The notes: generated by a model from the sequence alone, not told the origin. A stretch of 6,384 nt of DNA from an uncultured Collinsella sp. (GCA_902469555.1 CABRDB010000078.1:1-6384), one strand, 5' to 3'. Shown: positions 1 to 5,977, counted from the first letter of the stretch. Translations and numbers: made by a program.

Positions 1-24
1 CATAGCCTCTGAGCTGCGAACATT

Positions 25-99
25 TGGTGGGCGTTAGAAGATTTGAACTTCTGACCTCTTCCGTGTCAGGGAAGCGCTCTCCCCCTGAGCTAAACGCCC
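25..99 (-). tRNA. tRNA-Val (anticodon GAC)
   Basis: The reverse complement folds as a complete cloverleaf. The acceptor stem GGGCGTT pairs with AACGCCC (7 of 7), and the D-arm contains GCTCAGGGGGAGAGC. The anticodon stem CTTCC/GGAAG closes the loop CTGACAC, which gives anticodon GAC (Val, reads GUC). The T-arm is AGAAG-TTCAAAT-CTTCT. Discriminator A and an encoded CCA (positions 25-27) complete the 3' end. It starts three bases after the end of the upstream tRNA-Gly and is almost certainly co-transcribed with it. The window ends 24 bases downstream, so the terminator of this unit is not visible. Confidence 0.97.
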
Positions 100-102
100 A
101 AA

Positions 103-178
103 TGGAGCGGACAACGGGGCTCGAACCCGCGACCCCAACCTTGGCAAGGTTGTGCTCTACCAACTGAGCCATGTCCGC
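103..178 (-). tRNA. tRNA-Gly (anticodon GCC), copy 1
   Basis: The acceptor stem GCGGACA/TGTCCGC is perfect. The anticodon stem CAACC/GGTTG closes the loop TTGCCAA, giving anticodon GCC. The T-arm is GCGGG-TTCGAGC-CCCGT, with discriminator T and an encoded CCA (103-105). It is identical over all 76 bases to the copies at 2391-2466 and 2617-2692. It is the first gene of a two-tRNA unit (Gly, then Val), with its own promoter just upstream at 191-219. The duplication gives direct repeats on both sides of the alpha-glucosidase gene. Confidence 0.97.
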
Positions 179-190
179 TTACGAGGATTA

Positions 191-219
191 ATCTTACGTG
201 ATGCCCGCATCCTATGCAA
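191..219 (-). promoter_or_regulatory. Promoter of the tRNA-Gly/tRNA-Val unit
   Basis: On the minus strand a -35 box TTGCAT (214-219) and a -10 box TAAGAT (191-196) are separated by 17 bases. Transcription would start around 184, about six bases before the tRNA-Gly 5' end at 178. The same box types and spacing occur before the tRNA cluster at 2692. The position directly ahead of a tRNA and the shared upstream palindrome support the call. The start site itself is inferred. Confidence 0.7.
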
Positions 220-220
220 G

Positions 221-240
221 AACTTTTTTTGAAAAGTTTT
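221..240. repeat. A/T palindrome at the tRNA promoter, copy A
   Basis: On the plus strand this reads AACTTTTTTTGAAAAGTTTT. It is a slightly degenerate form of the exact inverted repeats at 2736-2752 and 6210-6226. Like them it sits within two bases of the -35 box of a tRNA promoter, where an UP element would lie. It could help recruit the alpha subunit of RNA polymerase, bind a regulator, or act as a weak terminator for the alpha-glucosidase transcript that arrives from the right. The sequence does not decide between these. Confidence 0.6.
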
Positions 241-247
241 GCGACGC

Positions 248-266
248 CCTCGCGAACCTCGCGAAG
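248..266 (-). other. Short GC hairpin downstream of the alpha-glucosidase gene
   Basis: The minus strand contains CTTCGCGA-GGT-TCGCGAGG, an eight-pair stem (one T-G pair) with a three-base loop, about 54 bases after the stop codon of the alpha-glucosidase gene. No T-tract follows directly; the next T-rich stretch is CTTTTC about 12 bases on, inside the promoter palindrome. It may slow or protect the 3' end of the mRNA, but it is not a classical intrinsic terminator. No other terminator is visible between the gene and tRNA-Gly copy 1, so readthrough into the tRNAs is possible. Confidence 0.3.
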
Positions 267-319
267 ACATCAGCCACCACGGAAGGCGCAGGCAAACGCA
301 AACTCGCCGCAAGAGGCCC

Positions 320-2053
320 TTACATCTCACCGAGCATGATCCAGGCAGAGCTGTCCTGCGCGAGTCTGCCGTCTGCAAGCGCTGATGAGGTGAGCAGGAC
401 CCTGCCCGCCGGCAGCTCCACGGGTGCTGTACCGAAGTTCGTCACACACGCCCAGCCGTTATCGCGGCGATAGGCGATGACGCCGCCCTCAGCGCCCTCG
501 GCACCATCCGCAAGACCGGTGCGCCCGTCAAGATCGAGCCACGCAAGATCGTTGGCGCACCCGCGCAGCTTGCGCCGCAGCCAGAGGGCGTCACGATAGA
601 GCGCAAGCATCGATGTCGGGTCCGTTTCTTCCCTATCGGCAGCATAATCGGAAAACCATGCAGGCTGCGGCAGATGGGGCGCCGCATCAGCGTCCGCCGG
701 CGAAAACCCAAACGATCCGCCCTGCGCGGGATCGTCCGCCGCTACCCACGGCAGGGGCACACGACAGCCGTCGCGCCCCTTCTCGCGCTTCGGTCCGCGC
801 GTATTGGTTGCACTGGGATCTTCGAGTGCAGTCCACGGGATATCAGCCACCTCAAAAAGACCGAGCTCCTCACCCTGATACACGTATGCCGAGCCTGGAA
901 GCGCCAGTTCAAGCAAAAGGGCCGCCCGCGCGCGGCGCTCGCCGAGTTCACGGTCCTCGTCATAAGACGACCCGTCGCGTAAGAGCCAGTCGAGCGCAAT
1001 CTGGTGGTAGCGCGTCGCCTTGATTTGCGGCAGGGCATAGCGCGTCGCCACGCGCGGCACGTCGTGGTTGGAGAGTACCCAGGTCGAGGCGGAATCGGAT
1101 TCGATAGCTGCCTTCAAGCCCTCCTCGATTGCAGCGTGCATGTCATCATAGGTCCAAGTGGCCTTGGCAAACTCAAAGTTGAATGTCTGGCCAAGCTCGC
1201 TGGGACGCGCATAGAGATACTGGCGCTCAGGCAGCACCCACGCCTCGGCAACGGCGCTGCGCGGCGGATTATAGCGGTCGAACACGCGGCGCCACTCGCG
1301 ATAGATCTCGTGGACCTCATTGCGGTCCCACAGCGGATGGGTGCCGTCGTCAACCATGTCATCGCCCTCGGCGAGATGCCACCGGTCGAGGTCATCGCGG
1401 TCGAGATCCTTGGCGAGACCGTGCGCCACATCGATGCGAAAGCCATCGACGCCTCGATCGCTCCAAAACGCCAGAACGTCGCAAAAGAACGCGTGAACCT
1501 CGGGGCATGACCAGTCAAAGTCCGGCTGCTCGGGCGTAAACATGTGCAGATACCATTGACCGTCCGCAACACGCGTCCAGGCGGGGCCGCCAAAGTTGGC
1601 ATTCCAATTGGTGGGAGGCAGCTCGCCATGCTCGCCGCGACCATCGCGGAAGATATAACGGGCGCGCTCGGGCGATCCGGGGCCGGCGGCAAGAGCGGCT
1701 TTGAACCAGGGGTGCTGGTTGGATGAATGGTTGGGCACGATATCGACGATGACCTTGATGCCGCGCGCGTGAGCCGCAGCGATCATGTCATCGAAGTCGT
1801 CAAGCGAGCCGAGACGTGGGTCGACATCGCAGTAGTCCGCCACATCATAGCCGCCATCGACAAGAGGCGAAGGGTAAAACGGGCTCAGCCAGATGGCCTC
1901 GATGCCCAGCCGCTCAAGATAGTCCATCTGCTGGGTAATGCCCGCGATATCGCCCAGACCCGAACCGGTCGAATCCTTAAACGAACGCGGGTAGATCTGA
2001 TAGATCGCGGCATCGGACATCCATGAGCGCGAAGAGGACTTTTCTGCAGCCAT
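320..2053 (-). CDS. GH13 alpha-glucosidase (oligosaccharide-hydrolysing, cytoplasmic)
   Basis: This 577-residue enzyme should release glucose from the non-reducing end of short alpha-glucans such as maltose, isomaltose or their oligomers. All GH13 signatures are intact: the N-terminal IYQIYPRSF (17-25), region I DIVPNH (104-109), region V QPDFDW (176-181), region II GFRIDVAHG (204-212) with nucleophile Asp208, region III AEAW with acid/base Glu270, and region IV SNHD (328-331) with Asp331. The length is normal for the GH13 oligo-1,6-glucosidase/alpha-glucosidase group, and the wording of region II resembles the actinobacterial (GH13_30-like) enzymes. Val209 after the nucleophile is the residue type linked to alpha-1,6 activity in yeast isomaltase, so dual specificity is possible. 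There is no signal peptide, so it is intracellular. The ATG at 2051-2053 is chosen because AGGGAGG lies eight bases upstream. The frame stays open to 2323, but that part crosses a palindromic element and has no better start. No transporter or regulator gene adjoins it; tRNA-Gly genes flank it on both sides. The exact substrate is uncertain. Confidence 0.93.
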   Translation of the reverse strand: MAAEKSSSRSWMSDAAIYQIYPRSFKDSTGSGLGDIAGITQQMDYLERLGIEAIWLSPFYPSPLVDGGYDVADYCDVDPRLGSLDDFDDMIAAAHARGIKVIVDIVPNHSSNQHPWFKAALAAGPGSPERARYIFRDGRGEHGELPPTNWNANFGGPAWTRVADGQWYLHMFTPEQPDFDWSCPEVHAFFCDVLAFWSDRGVDGFRIDVAHGLAKDLDRDDLDRWHLAEGDDMVDDGTHPLWDRNEVHEIYREWRRVFDRYNPPRSAVAEAWVLPERQYLYARPSELGQTFNFEFAKATWTYDDMHAAIEEGLKAAIESDSASTWVLSNHDVPRVATRYALPQIKATRYHQIALDWLLRDGSSYDEDRELGERRARAALLLELALPGSAYVYQGEELGLFEVADIPWTALEDPSATNTRGPKREKGRDGCRVPLPWVAADDPAQGGSFGFSPADADAAPHLPQPAWFSDYAADREETDPTSMLALYRDALWLRRKLRGCANDLAWLDLDGRTGLADGAEGAEGGVIAYRRDNGWACVTNFGTAPVELPAGRVLLTSSALADGRLAQDSSAWIMLGEM

Positions 2054-2061
2054 GGGGTGAG

Positions 2062-2068
2062 CCTCCCT
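2062..2068 (-). promoter_or_regulatory. Ribosome binding site of the alpha-glucosidase gene
   Basis: AGGGAGG on the minus strand ends eight bases before the ATG at 2053. It fixes the start and rules out the longer in-frame reading upstream. Confidence 0.8.
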
Positions 2069-2096
2069 TGCAACGAGGTTTTGCGAGATGCCCACG

Positions 2097-2127
2097 ATGA
2101 TACGCCCAAAGCTGTCATTCGAGGCAA
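2097..2127 (-). promoter_or_regulatory. Possible promoter of the alpha-glucosidase gene
   Basis: A good -10 box TATCAT (2097-2102) is preceded, at a rather wide 19-base spacing, by TTGCCT (2122-2127). The start would fall near 2090, giving a leader of roughly 40 bases. The spacing is not ideal, and a sugar-regulated promoter that needs an activator would fit. This is the best candidate between the tRNA terminator at 2353-2382 and the gene. Confidence 0.3.
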
Positions 2128-2188
2128 ACAACGCCACAGCCACACCCCAAAACGCTCGCTCCCTCTCGGGCTCGAGCCTCCTGGGACG

Positions 2189-2200
2189 AATCGATCGATT
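2189..2200. promoter_or_regulatory. Candidate operator palindrome
   Basis: AATCGATCGATT is a perfect 12-base palindrome in the gene-free stretch upstream of the alpha-glucosidase gene, about 60 bases upstream of the possible -35 box. Sugar-utilisation genes often carry palindromic repressor or activator sites. The centre here is AT, whereas LacI-family operators usually have a central CG, so the regulator family is unknown. Chance occurrence is possible. Confidence 0.25.
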
Positions 2201-2245
2201 AGTGAAAAGAACGGAAGACTCACTCCCCCGGCCACAACAGCGAGC

Positions 2246-2342
2246 GGGCTCCGGGTGCCCCAGGTTGCCGCGAAAGAGGAGGGAAGCGTACTTTATGTAC
2301 GCGACCGACGATTGAGGGGGCAAGATGGGGTGCCCGGGGCTC
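2246..2342. repeat. Long imperfect palindromic element upstream of the alpha-glucosidase gene
   Basis: The left arm at 2246-2269 and the right arm at 2319-2342 pair over 22 of 24 positions as plus-strand RNA (17 continuous pairs, a 2x2 mismatch, then five pairs). Four of the pairs are G-U. Nested at the tip is an exact inverted repeat, GCGTAC-TTTAT-GTACGC (2286-2302). The stretches between stem and tip do not pair well. No T-tract follows on either strand, so it is not a plain terminator. With the sites listed separately it accounts for most of the gene-free interval 2054-2350. It may be a dispersed palindromic repeat or a structured RNA; I do not recognise the family. Confidence 0.6.
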
Positions 2343-2352
2343 GCGCAGCGTC

Positions 2353-2382
2353 AACAAAAAACGCGGTTCGTTAGAACCGCGT
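2353..2382 (-). terminator. Intrinsic terminator of the Gly-Cys-Gly tRNA cluster
   Basis: On the minus strand the stem ACGCGGTTC/GAACCGCGT (2361-2369 with 2374-2382, nine pairs, four-base loop) is followed directly by TTTTTGTT. It lies eight bases beyond the CCA end of tRNA-Gly copy 2. This is a textbook Rho-independent terminator and separates the tRNA unit from the alpha-glucosidase region. Confidence 0.9.
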
Positions 2383-2390
2383 AAGATAGT

Positions 2391-2466
2391 TGGAGCGGAC
2401 AACGGGGCTCGAACCCGCGACCCCAACCTTGGCAAGGTTGTGCTCTACCAACTGAGCCATGTCCGC
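2391..2466 (-). tRNA. tRNA-Gly (anticodon GCC), copy 2
   Basis: Identical over 76 bases to the copies at 103-178 and 2617-2692, with anticodon GCC, perfect acceptor stem, discriminator T and encoded CCA. It is the last gene of the Gly-Cys-Gly cluster. A hairpin with a T-tract lies between it and tRNA-Cys upstream, and a strong terminator follows it. Confidence 0.97.
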
Positions 2467-2470
2467 ATAT

Positions 2471-2499
2471 GTAAAACAAAACGGGCGCCGGAGCGCCCG
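2471..2499 (-). terminator. Intrinsic-terminator-like hairpin between tRNA-Cys and tRNA-Gly copy 2
   Basis: CGGGCGC (2482-2488) pairs with GCGCCCG (2493-2499) around a four-base loop, and TTTTGTTTTAC follows on the minus strand. By form it is a full intrinsic terminator placed between two co-oriented tRNA genes, nine bases after the CCA end of tRNA-Cys. No separate promoter for tRNA-Gly copy 2 is visible, so it must terminate only partially or serve in 3'-end processing. Confidence 0.7.
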
Positions 2500-2508
2500 G
2501 ATGTTGCC

Positions 2509-2582
2509 TGGAGGCGAAGCCCGGATTCGAACCGGGGGTAAAGGCTTTGCAGGCCTCTGCCTTACCACTTGGCCACTTCGCC
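2509..2582 (-). tRNA. tRNA-Cys (anticodon GCA)
   Basis: The acceptor stem GGCGAAG/CTTCGCC is perfect. The anticodon stem GAGGC/GCCTT (one G-T pair) closes the loop CTGCAAA, giving anticodon GCA. The T-arm is CCCGG-TTCGAAT-CCGGG, with discriminator T and encoded CCA (2509-2511). Length is 74 bases. It is the middle gene of the cluster, with hairpin/T-tract structures on both sides. Confidence 0.97.
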
Positions 2583-2606
2583 GAAAAAGGACCGCCTAAA
2601 CGGTCC
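2583..2606 (-). terminator. Hairpin with short T-tract between tRNA-Gly copy 3 and tRNA-Cys
   Basis: GGACCG (2589-2594) pairs with CGGTCC (2601-2606) around a six-base loop, and TTTTTC follows on the minus strand directly before the first base of tRNA-Cys. It is weaker than the other two terminators of the cluster, which would allow most transcripts to continue into tRNA-Cys. Confidence 0.5.
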
Positions 2607-2616
2607 GGAAATGCAA

Positions 2617-2692
2617 TGGAGCGGACAACGGGGCTCGAACCCGCGACCCCAACCTTGGCAAGGTTGTGCTCTACCAACTGAGCCATGTCCGC
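2617..2692 (-). tRNA. tRNA-Gly (anticodon GCC), copy 3
   Basis: Identical over 76 bases to the other two copies in the window. It is the first gene of the Gly-Cys-Gly cluster and starts about six bases after the predicted transcription start of the promoter at 2705-2733. Three identical genes in 2.6 kb suggest high demand for GGC/GGU decoding or recent duplication. Confidence 0.97.
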
Positions 2693-2704
2693 TTGCGGGT
2701 TATT

Positions 2705-2733
2705 AATTTACGCGAGTTATCCAAAAGACGCAA
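2705..2733 (-). promoter_or_regulatory. Promoter of the Gly-Cys-Gly tRNA cluster
   Basis: The -35 box TTGCGT (2728-2733) and -10 box TAAATT (2705-2710) are 17 bases apart on the minus strand, which places the start near 2698. The layout matches the promoter at 191-219, including the A/T palindrome just upstream. Confidence 0.7.
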
Positions 2734-2735
2734 GT

Positions 2736-2752
2736 ACTTTTTTCAAAAAAGT
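2736..2752. repeat. A/T palindrome at the tRNA promoter, copy B
   Basis: ACTTTTTTCAAAAAAGT is an exact inverted repeat with eight-base arms and a single central base. It lies two bases upstream of the -35 box of the tRNA cluster promoter. It also lies between the STAS-HATPase gene and the tRNAs and could act as a weak terminator for that gene, for which no GC-rich terminator is visible in 2753-2797. Confidence 0.75.
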
Positions 2753-2797
2753 TGCCGGCCGCGTGTTCTTGGTGGCTAAACGCGCTAAAGCGATTGG

Positions 2798-3544
2798 CTA
2801 GGCACGCGATTCCAGTGCTCCGCTAAATAGCTTCACCATCTGCACGCGCGTGCCGGTGCCGTCTGTGCGACGAGCAACCTCCACGTTATCGACGAGCATA
2901 CGCATAAGCTTGATACCGCGGCCGCGTTCCTCAGATGTGACCGGTTCGCTCGCTCCATCGATAGAATAGCCGGCACCCCGATCAAGCACCTCAACCACGA
3001 CGCGATCGCCATAGGCCTGAACCGTCAGGACGCACCCGATACCGCCCGCATGGTCATAGGCATTACCCAGCGCCTCCCCCGACGCCAACGCGACATCGTA
3101 GCGCTCGTCGCGGCGCAACGGAAGCGATTCAAGGAGTTCGGCGATGCGATGTCGATAGTATGGAAGATTCTCGATACCCTGTCGGACCTCGACGCTCTTG
3201 CTCCATCGTGGCAACTCTCCCACCGGAATAGCGGGAATCGACTCACGCGCCGGACCCGCAACATGAAGGATGTCGACAAGTCGGGCAATCTCCAAAAAGC
3301 GAATGACCTCATCGGAGGCGTTAACGAGCGAAAGCAGGCCCTCTCGCCTCATGAGCTCTCTGGCACGTGTAAGCAAAAACGCCAAACCCGTCGAGTCGAT
3401 AAAGCCCACAGCCTGGCAATTGATGACAACGCGACGCACGCCCCGGTCGATCAAATTATCCAACCGTCGGCGCAGCACGGGCACCGAGGCGATGTCGACA
3501 TCACCCGGTGGCGTCAGAACCGCTATGTCATTCCACTCATTCAT
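2798..3544 (-). CDS. STAS anti-anti-sigma / HATPase anti-sigma fusion protein
   Basis: The 248-residue protein joins two halves of a partner-switching pathway. Residues 1-100 form a STAS domain of the SpoIIAA/RsbV type; the DSTGL motif (50-54) places the likely phosphorylated serine at Ser51. Residues about 115-240 form a GHKL/HATPase domain of the SpoIIAB/RsbW type. Its N-box has Glu157 and Asn161 (GEALGNAYDHA), the ATP-binding loop has Asp188 (DRGAGY), and GRG at 208-210 is the glycine loop. In the family the kinase domain phosphorylates the STAS serine and holds a sigma factor; here both are on one chain. Neither half has membrane segments, so it is cytosolic. The ATG at 3544 is preferred because STAS domains begin this close to the start and GGGGAA lies ten bases upstream. 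A TTG at 3562 would add six residues. It follows the phosphatase gene by 81 bases and is probably in its operon. The target sigma factor, if any, is not in the window. Whether the chain acts in cis or in trans is unknown. Confidence 0.9.
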   Translation of the reverse strand: MNEWNDIAVLTPPGDVDIASVPVLRRRLDNLIDRGVRRVVINCQAVGFIDSTGLAFLLTRARELMRREGLLSLVNASDEVIRFLEIARLVDILHVAGPARESIPAIPVGELPRWSKSVEVRQGIENLPYYRHRIAELLESLPLRRDERYDVALASGEALGNAYDHAGGIGCVLTVQAYGDRVVVEVLDRGAGYSIDGASEPVTSEERGRGIKLMRMLVDNVEVARRTDGTGTRVQMVKLFSGALESRA

Positions 3545-3625
3545 ACGACCATGGTTCCCCAAAAGAGCTCGCTCGATGCATACGTATCTGCAACCGCGCA
3601 GATTTTGCCCGTCAAGTATCGCGGT

Positions 3626-5971
3626 CTACGATCGACCCCGTAAAAACTCAAGGGAAACCAGCGCGATGTCATCGTCCAGCGCAGACTCGGTAAAGCGGTC
3701 AAGCTCGCCCAAGACCTTACCGCAGATTCCCGATACGCCCTCACCCGAGACAGAGAGCAAAAGGTCACGAAGGCGCTGCTCGCCAAAGAAAGCACCCGAG
3801 CGATCACGTGCTTCGATTGTTCCGTCGGTATACATAAATAGCATGTCACCAGGAGCGAACGTAAAAACGCCTGTCTCGTACACCATGCTCTCAAAGGCGC
3901 CGATCACGCCCGATTGGCGCCCAAGGAGCTCCACTTCTCCCCCTCGGATTTCTCCACCGCCAAGCGGCGTCGACGAGGGCCTAATGACCATAGTGGGAGG
4001 ATGTCCCGCAGAGCAATAGGTAGCGCGACCCGCTTTAAGATCAATCTTGGCGATAAACGCCGTCACAAACGTCTCGACCCTCGAAAAGCCCATGAGCATG
4101 CTATTGAGCGAGCGGGCCATACGGGCGGGCCCAGCACCCTCCCAGGCATAGGCCGTCAGCGCCGTCTTGACGAGCGCTGACATCGACGCCGCCTCGATTC
4201 CTTTGCCGGATACATCGCCCAAAATCATAACGGCGCAATCGTCGGGAAGACGGACGAGCGTATAAAAGTCGCCACCGACCAACGCCGAATTCGTTGCCGA
4301 AAGGTATACCGAATCGGTCGCGATACCCGGAACGTCACCAAGCGAATTTCTCATGCCAATCTGGAGGGTCTGAGCGATATGGCGCTCCTCGCGCTTTTGA
4401 GATTCGCCCTCGTAGATCAGTTCAAAGTCATGCGCCAAGTGCACCAAGTAGTCATATTCAAGGTCATCAATCGGCTCTTGACTACCGTCACGAAGCAGCA
4501 GCGCGCGCGTCGTCGGGCCTTTCGCAACAGAAGCAGGAACGATCGCGTCGTTGCTGTGCTTGACATCACCCTCAGAGCGCGGGCGCCCCGCCTCGATGCC
4601 GGTGTCGACGTAGAGACCCTGGCAAGGCAGACCATGCGCCCTAAGCCAGCCTCCCATAGGCATCGATTCGTCAACGCGAGTTATACGGACGTGTTTAAGG
4701 TCCTCGGCACTCGTGCCGCCCAAAACAGATGCCTCAAAGCCATCAGGGCCAGCCCCCAGACGTGCCGCCGGCGCCGTCGTGGAAAAGAAAAGCTTCTCGG
4801 GATCGTCCGGCAAAGCAACGCGACTGCCGCCTTCAAAATCTATGACGTAGGAATCCAGACTAGCGTCATACTCAACAGGGCAAAAATGGCAGTTAAGCAT
4901 ATTGCAGATCTCGGACGATACCGCCTGGGTAGCCGCGGCGGAATCGTCTAGAAAGGTAAACAACTCATCACGCAAGACATTGAGCGAGCGGCCAAGCTCG
5001 GCCGTGCGACGGGAGCGAAGGCTCGATGCCATGCCGACCAGCTGGATAGATAGGTAATCGCAAATGACCTCGAGCACATTAACGTCATAGGCGAGCGGTG
5101 CCTGGGGGCGTTTCCAACCAACTTCCAGCACGCCAAGAATCTGCGTACCGTAAAAAACGGGAAGACAGATCTCGCTGCGGTACGGAGGCATATCCTGCAT
5201 GCGCAACAGGTGCTTAGAACGATTGTCCAAGTCCATAAACATACCGGAGGCGGCCTTATCACCCTCAAGGTCCTGTTGAATCGACAAGCGACAGGCACGC
5301 GACTCGCGAAGAACATACGTCGGAATGCCAGCGCCATACGGCAAAAACTCGGGCAGGTAGCTGTCGTGCAGCTCCTTGGAGACACCGCGAAGCTTAAAAC
5401 CGCCGCTCTCAGAAAAATAGATAGCGGCACCCGAAGCATCGAGCGTTCCTACAAGCTGGTTCAAAACGATATCTAACAAACTGGGCAGCTCATCGGAGCC
5501 CACCGTGCTCATAATGACCGACAATGTACCCGAGAGACGCTTATTCGCCACTCTAAGCTCCGAAAGCGCACGCTTGAGCTGACGGTCGTGCGAATACTGT
5601 TCTTCGATGCTATGGAGTGCCACCAGAACGCGCGGCGCACGGCGGCCAAAGATTCGAGGCGGCGTAACCGAGCCGGCACAAACCAGGACGGGAATAAACG
5701 ATCCGTCACTTAACTTGAGCATCAACTCGCTCTTTGTTCCATTGGTCTCAAAAGGAAGCCGATGCTCTGTCGCGCGTTCAAAAGCCGATGAGTACAAGAG
5801 GTCTTTAACGTCCCCGTTGATCACATCGGAACGCTCCTCGCATATCAAGTCGAGCAAGCGATTATTTACATGCAAAATGGTTCCGTCGAGCTCGCAGATA
5901 ATGACAGCATCGCTCGTGATCTCGACCAATTGGGCAACATCCGCCCACTCATTGCGCTCAAGCGTTTCCAT
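3626..5971 (-). CDS. PAS/GAF sensor SpoIIE-type serine phosphatase (RsbU-like)
   Basis: The 781-residue protein should remove phosphate from the serine of a STAS antagonist in response to a signal, most likely from the STAS-HATPase protein encoded next. Residues about 8-120 look like a PAS domain (DAVIICELDGTILHVN, 21-36). A helical linker at 121-150 leads to a GAF domain at about 155-315. Residues 320-520 are a further, less recognisable GAF-like sensor region with Cys356, Cys361 and Cys364 close together. The linker REERHIAQTLQ (527-537) precedes the PP2C/SpoIIE domain (545-781). Metal-binding residues are all present: Asp568 in GGDFY, Asp586 in GDVSGKG, Asp716 in YTDG, and Asp767/Asp768 in LDDDIA. 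SAGHPP at 654-659 is also typical. No membrane segment is seen, so the signal is probably cytosolic. The ATG at 5971 is chosen because GGTGAGG lies six bases upstream; a GTG at 5983 has no such site. The nearest promoter seen is that of tRNA-Leu. The ligand is unknown. Confidence 0.92.
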   Translation of the reverse strand: METLERNEWADVAQLVEITSDAVIICELDGTILHVNNRLLDLICEERSDVINGDVKDLLYSSAFERATEHRLPFETNGTKSELMLKLSDGSFIPVLVCAGSVTPPRIFGRRAPRVLVALHSIEEQYSHDRQLKRALSELRVANKRLSGTLSVIMSTVGSDELPSLLDIVLNQLVGTLDASGAAIYFSESGGFKLRGVSKELHDSYLPEFLPYGAGIPTYVLRESRACRLSIQQDLEGDKAASGMFMDLDNRSKHLLRMQDMPPYRSEICLPVFYGTQILGVLEVGWKRPQAPLAYDVNVLEVICDYLSIQLVGMASSLRSRRTAELGRSLNVLRDELFTFLDDSAAATQAVSSEICNMLNCHFCPVEYDASLDSYVIDFEGGSRVALPDDPEKLFFSTTAPAARLGAGPDGFEASVLGGTSAEDLKHVRITRVDESMPMGGWLRAHGLPCQGLYVDTGIEAGRPRSEGDVKHSNDAIVPASVAKGPTTRALLLRDGSQEPIDDLEYDYLVHLAHDFELIYEGESQKREERHIAQTLQIGMRNSLGDVPGIATDSVYLSATNSALVGGDFYTLVRLPDDCAVMILGDVSGKGIEAASMSALVKTALTAYAWEGAGPARMARSLNSMLMGFSRVETFVTAFIAKIDLKAGRATYCSAGHPPTMVIRPSSTPLGGGEIRGGEVELLGRQSGVIGAFESMVYETGVFTFAPGDMLFMYTDGTIEARDRSGAFFGEQRLRDLLLSVSGEGVSGICGKVLGELDRFTESALDDDIALVSLEFLRGRS

Positions 5972-5977
5972 CGTGAA

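Noticed and set aside
1..24. Possible 5' part of another tRNA after tRNA-Val (AGCTCAGAGG on the minus strand resembles a D-arm).
   Set aside because: Only 24 bases are available and no acceptor or anticodon stem can be tested.
2054..2323. In-frame extension of the alpha-glucosidase by 90 residues at the N-terminus.
   Set aside because: The extension has no family similarity, crosses the palindromic element, and lacks a start with a ribosome binding site, whereas the ATG at 2053 has a strong one and begins just before the typical IYQIYPRSF motif.
2351..2686. Minus-strand open frames across the tRNA cluster with repeats such as AQLVEHNLAKVG.
   Set aside because: The repeated peptide is only the translation of the identical tRNA-Gly genes, a known source of false protein calls.
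3541..3552. A three-codon upstream frame (ATG GTC GTA TGA) whose stop overlaps the STAS-HATPase start.
   Set aside because: It is probably chance: its distance to GGGGA is too short for good initiation. It would only matter if translational coupling were shown.
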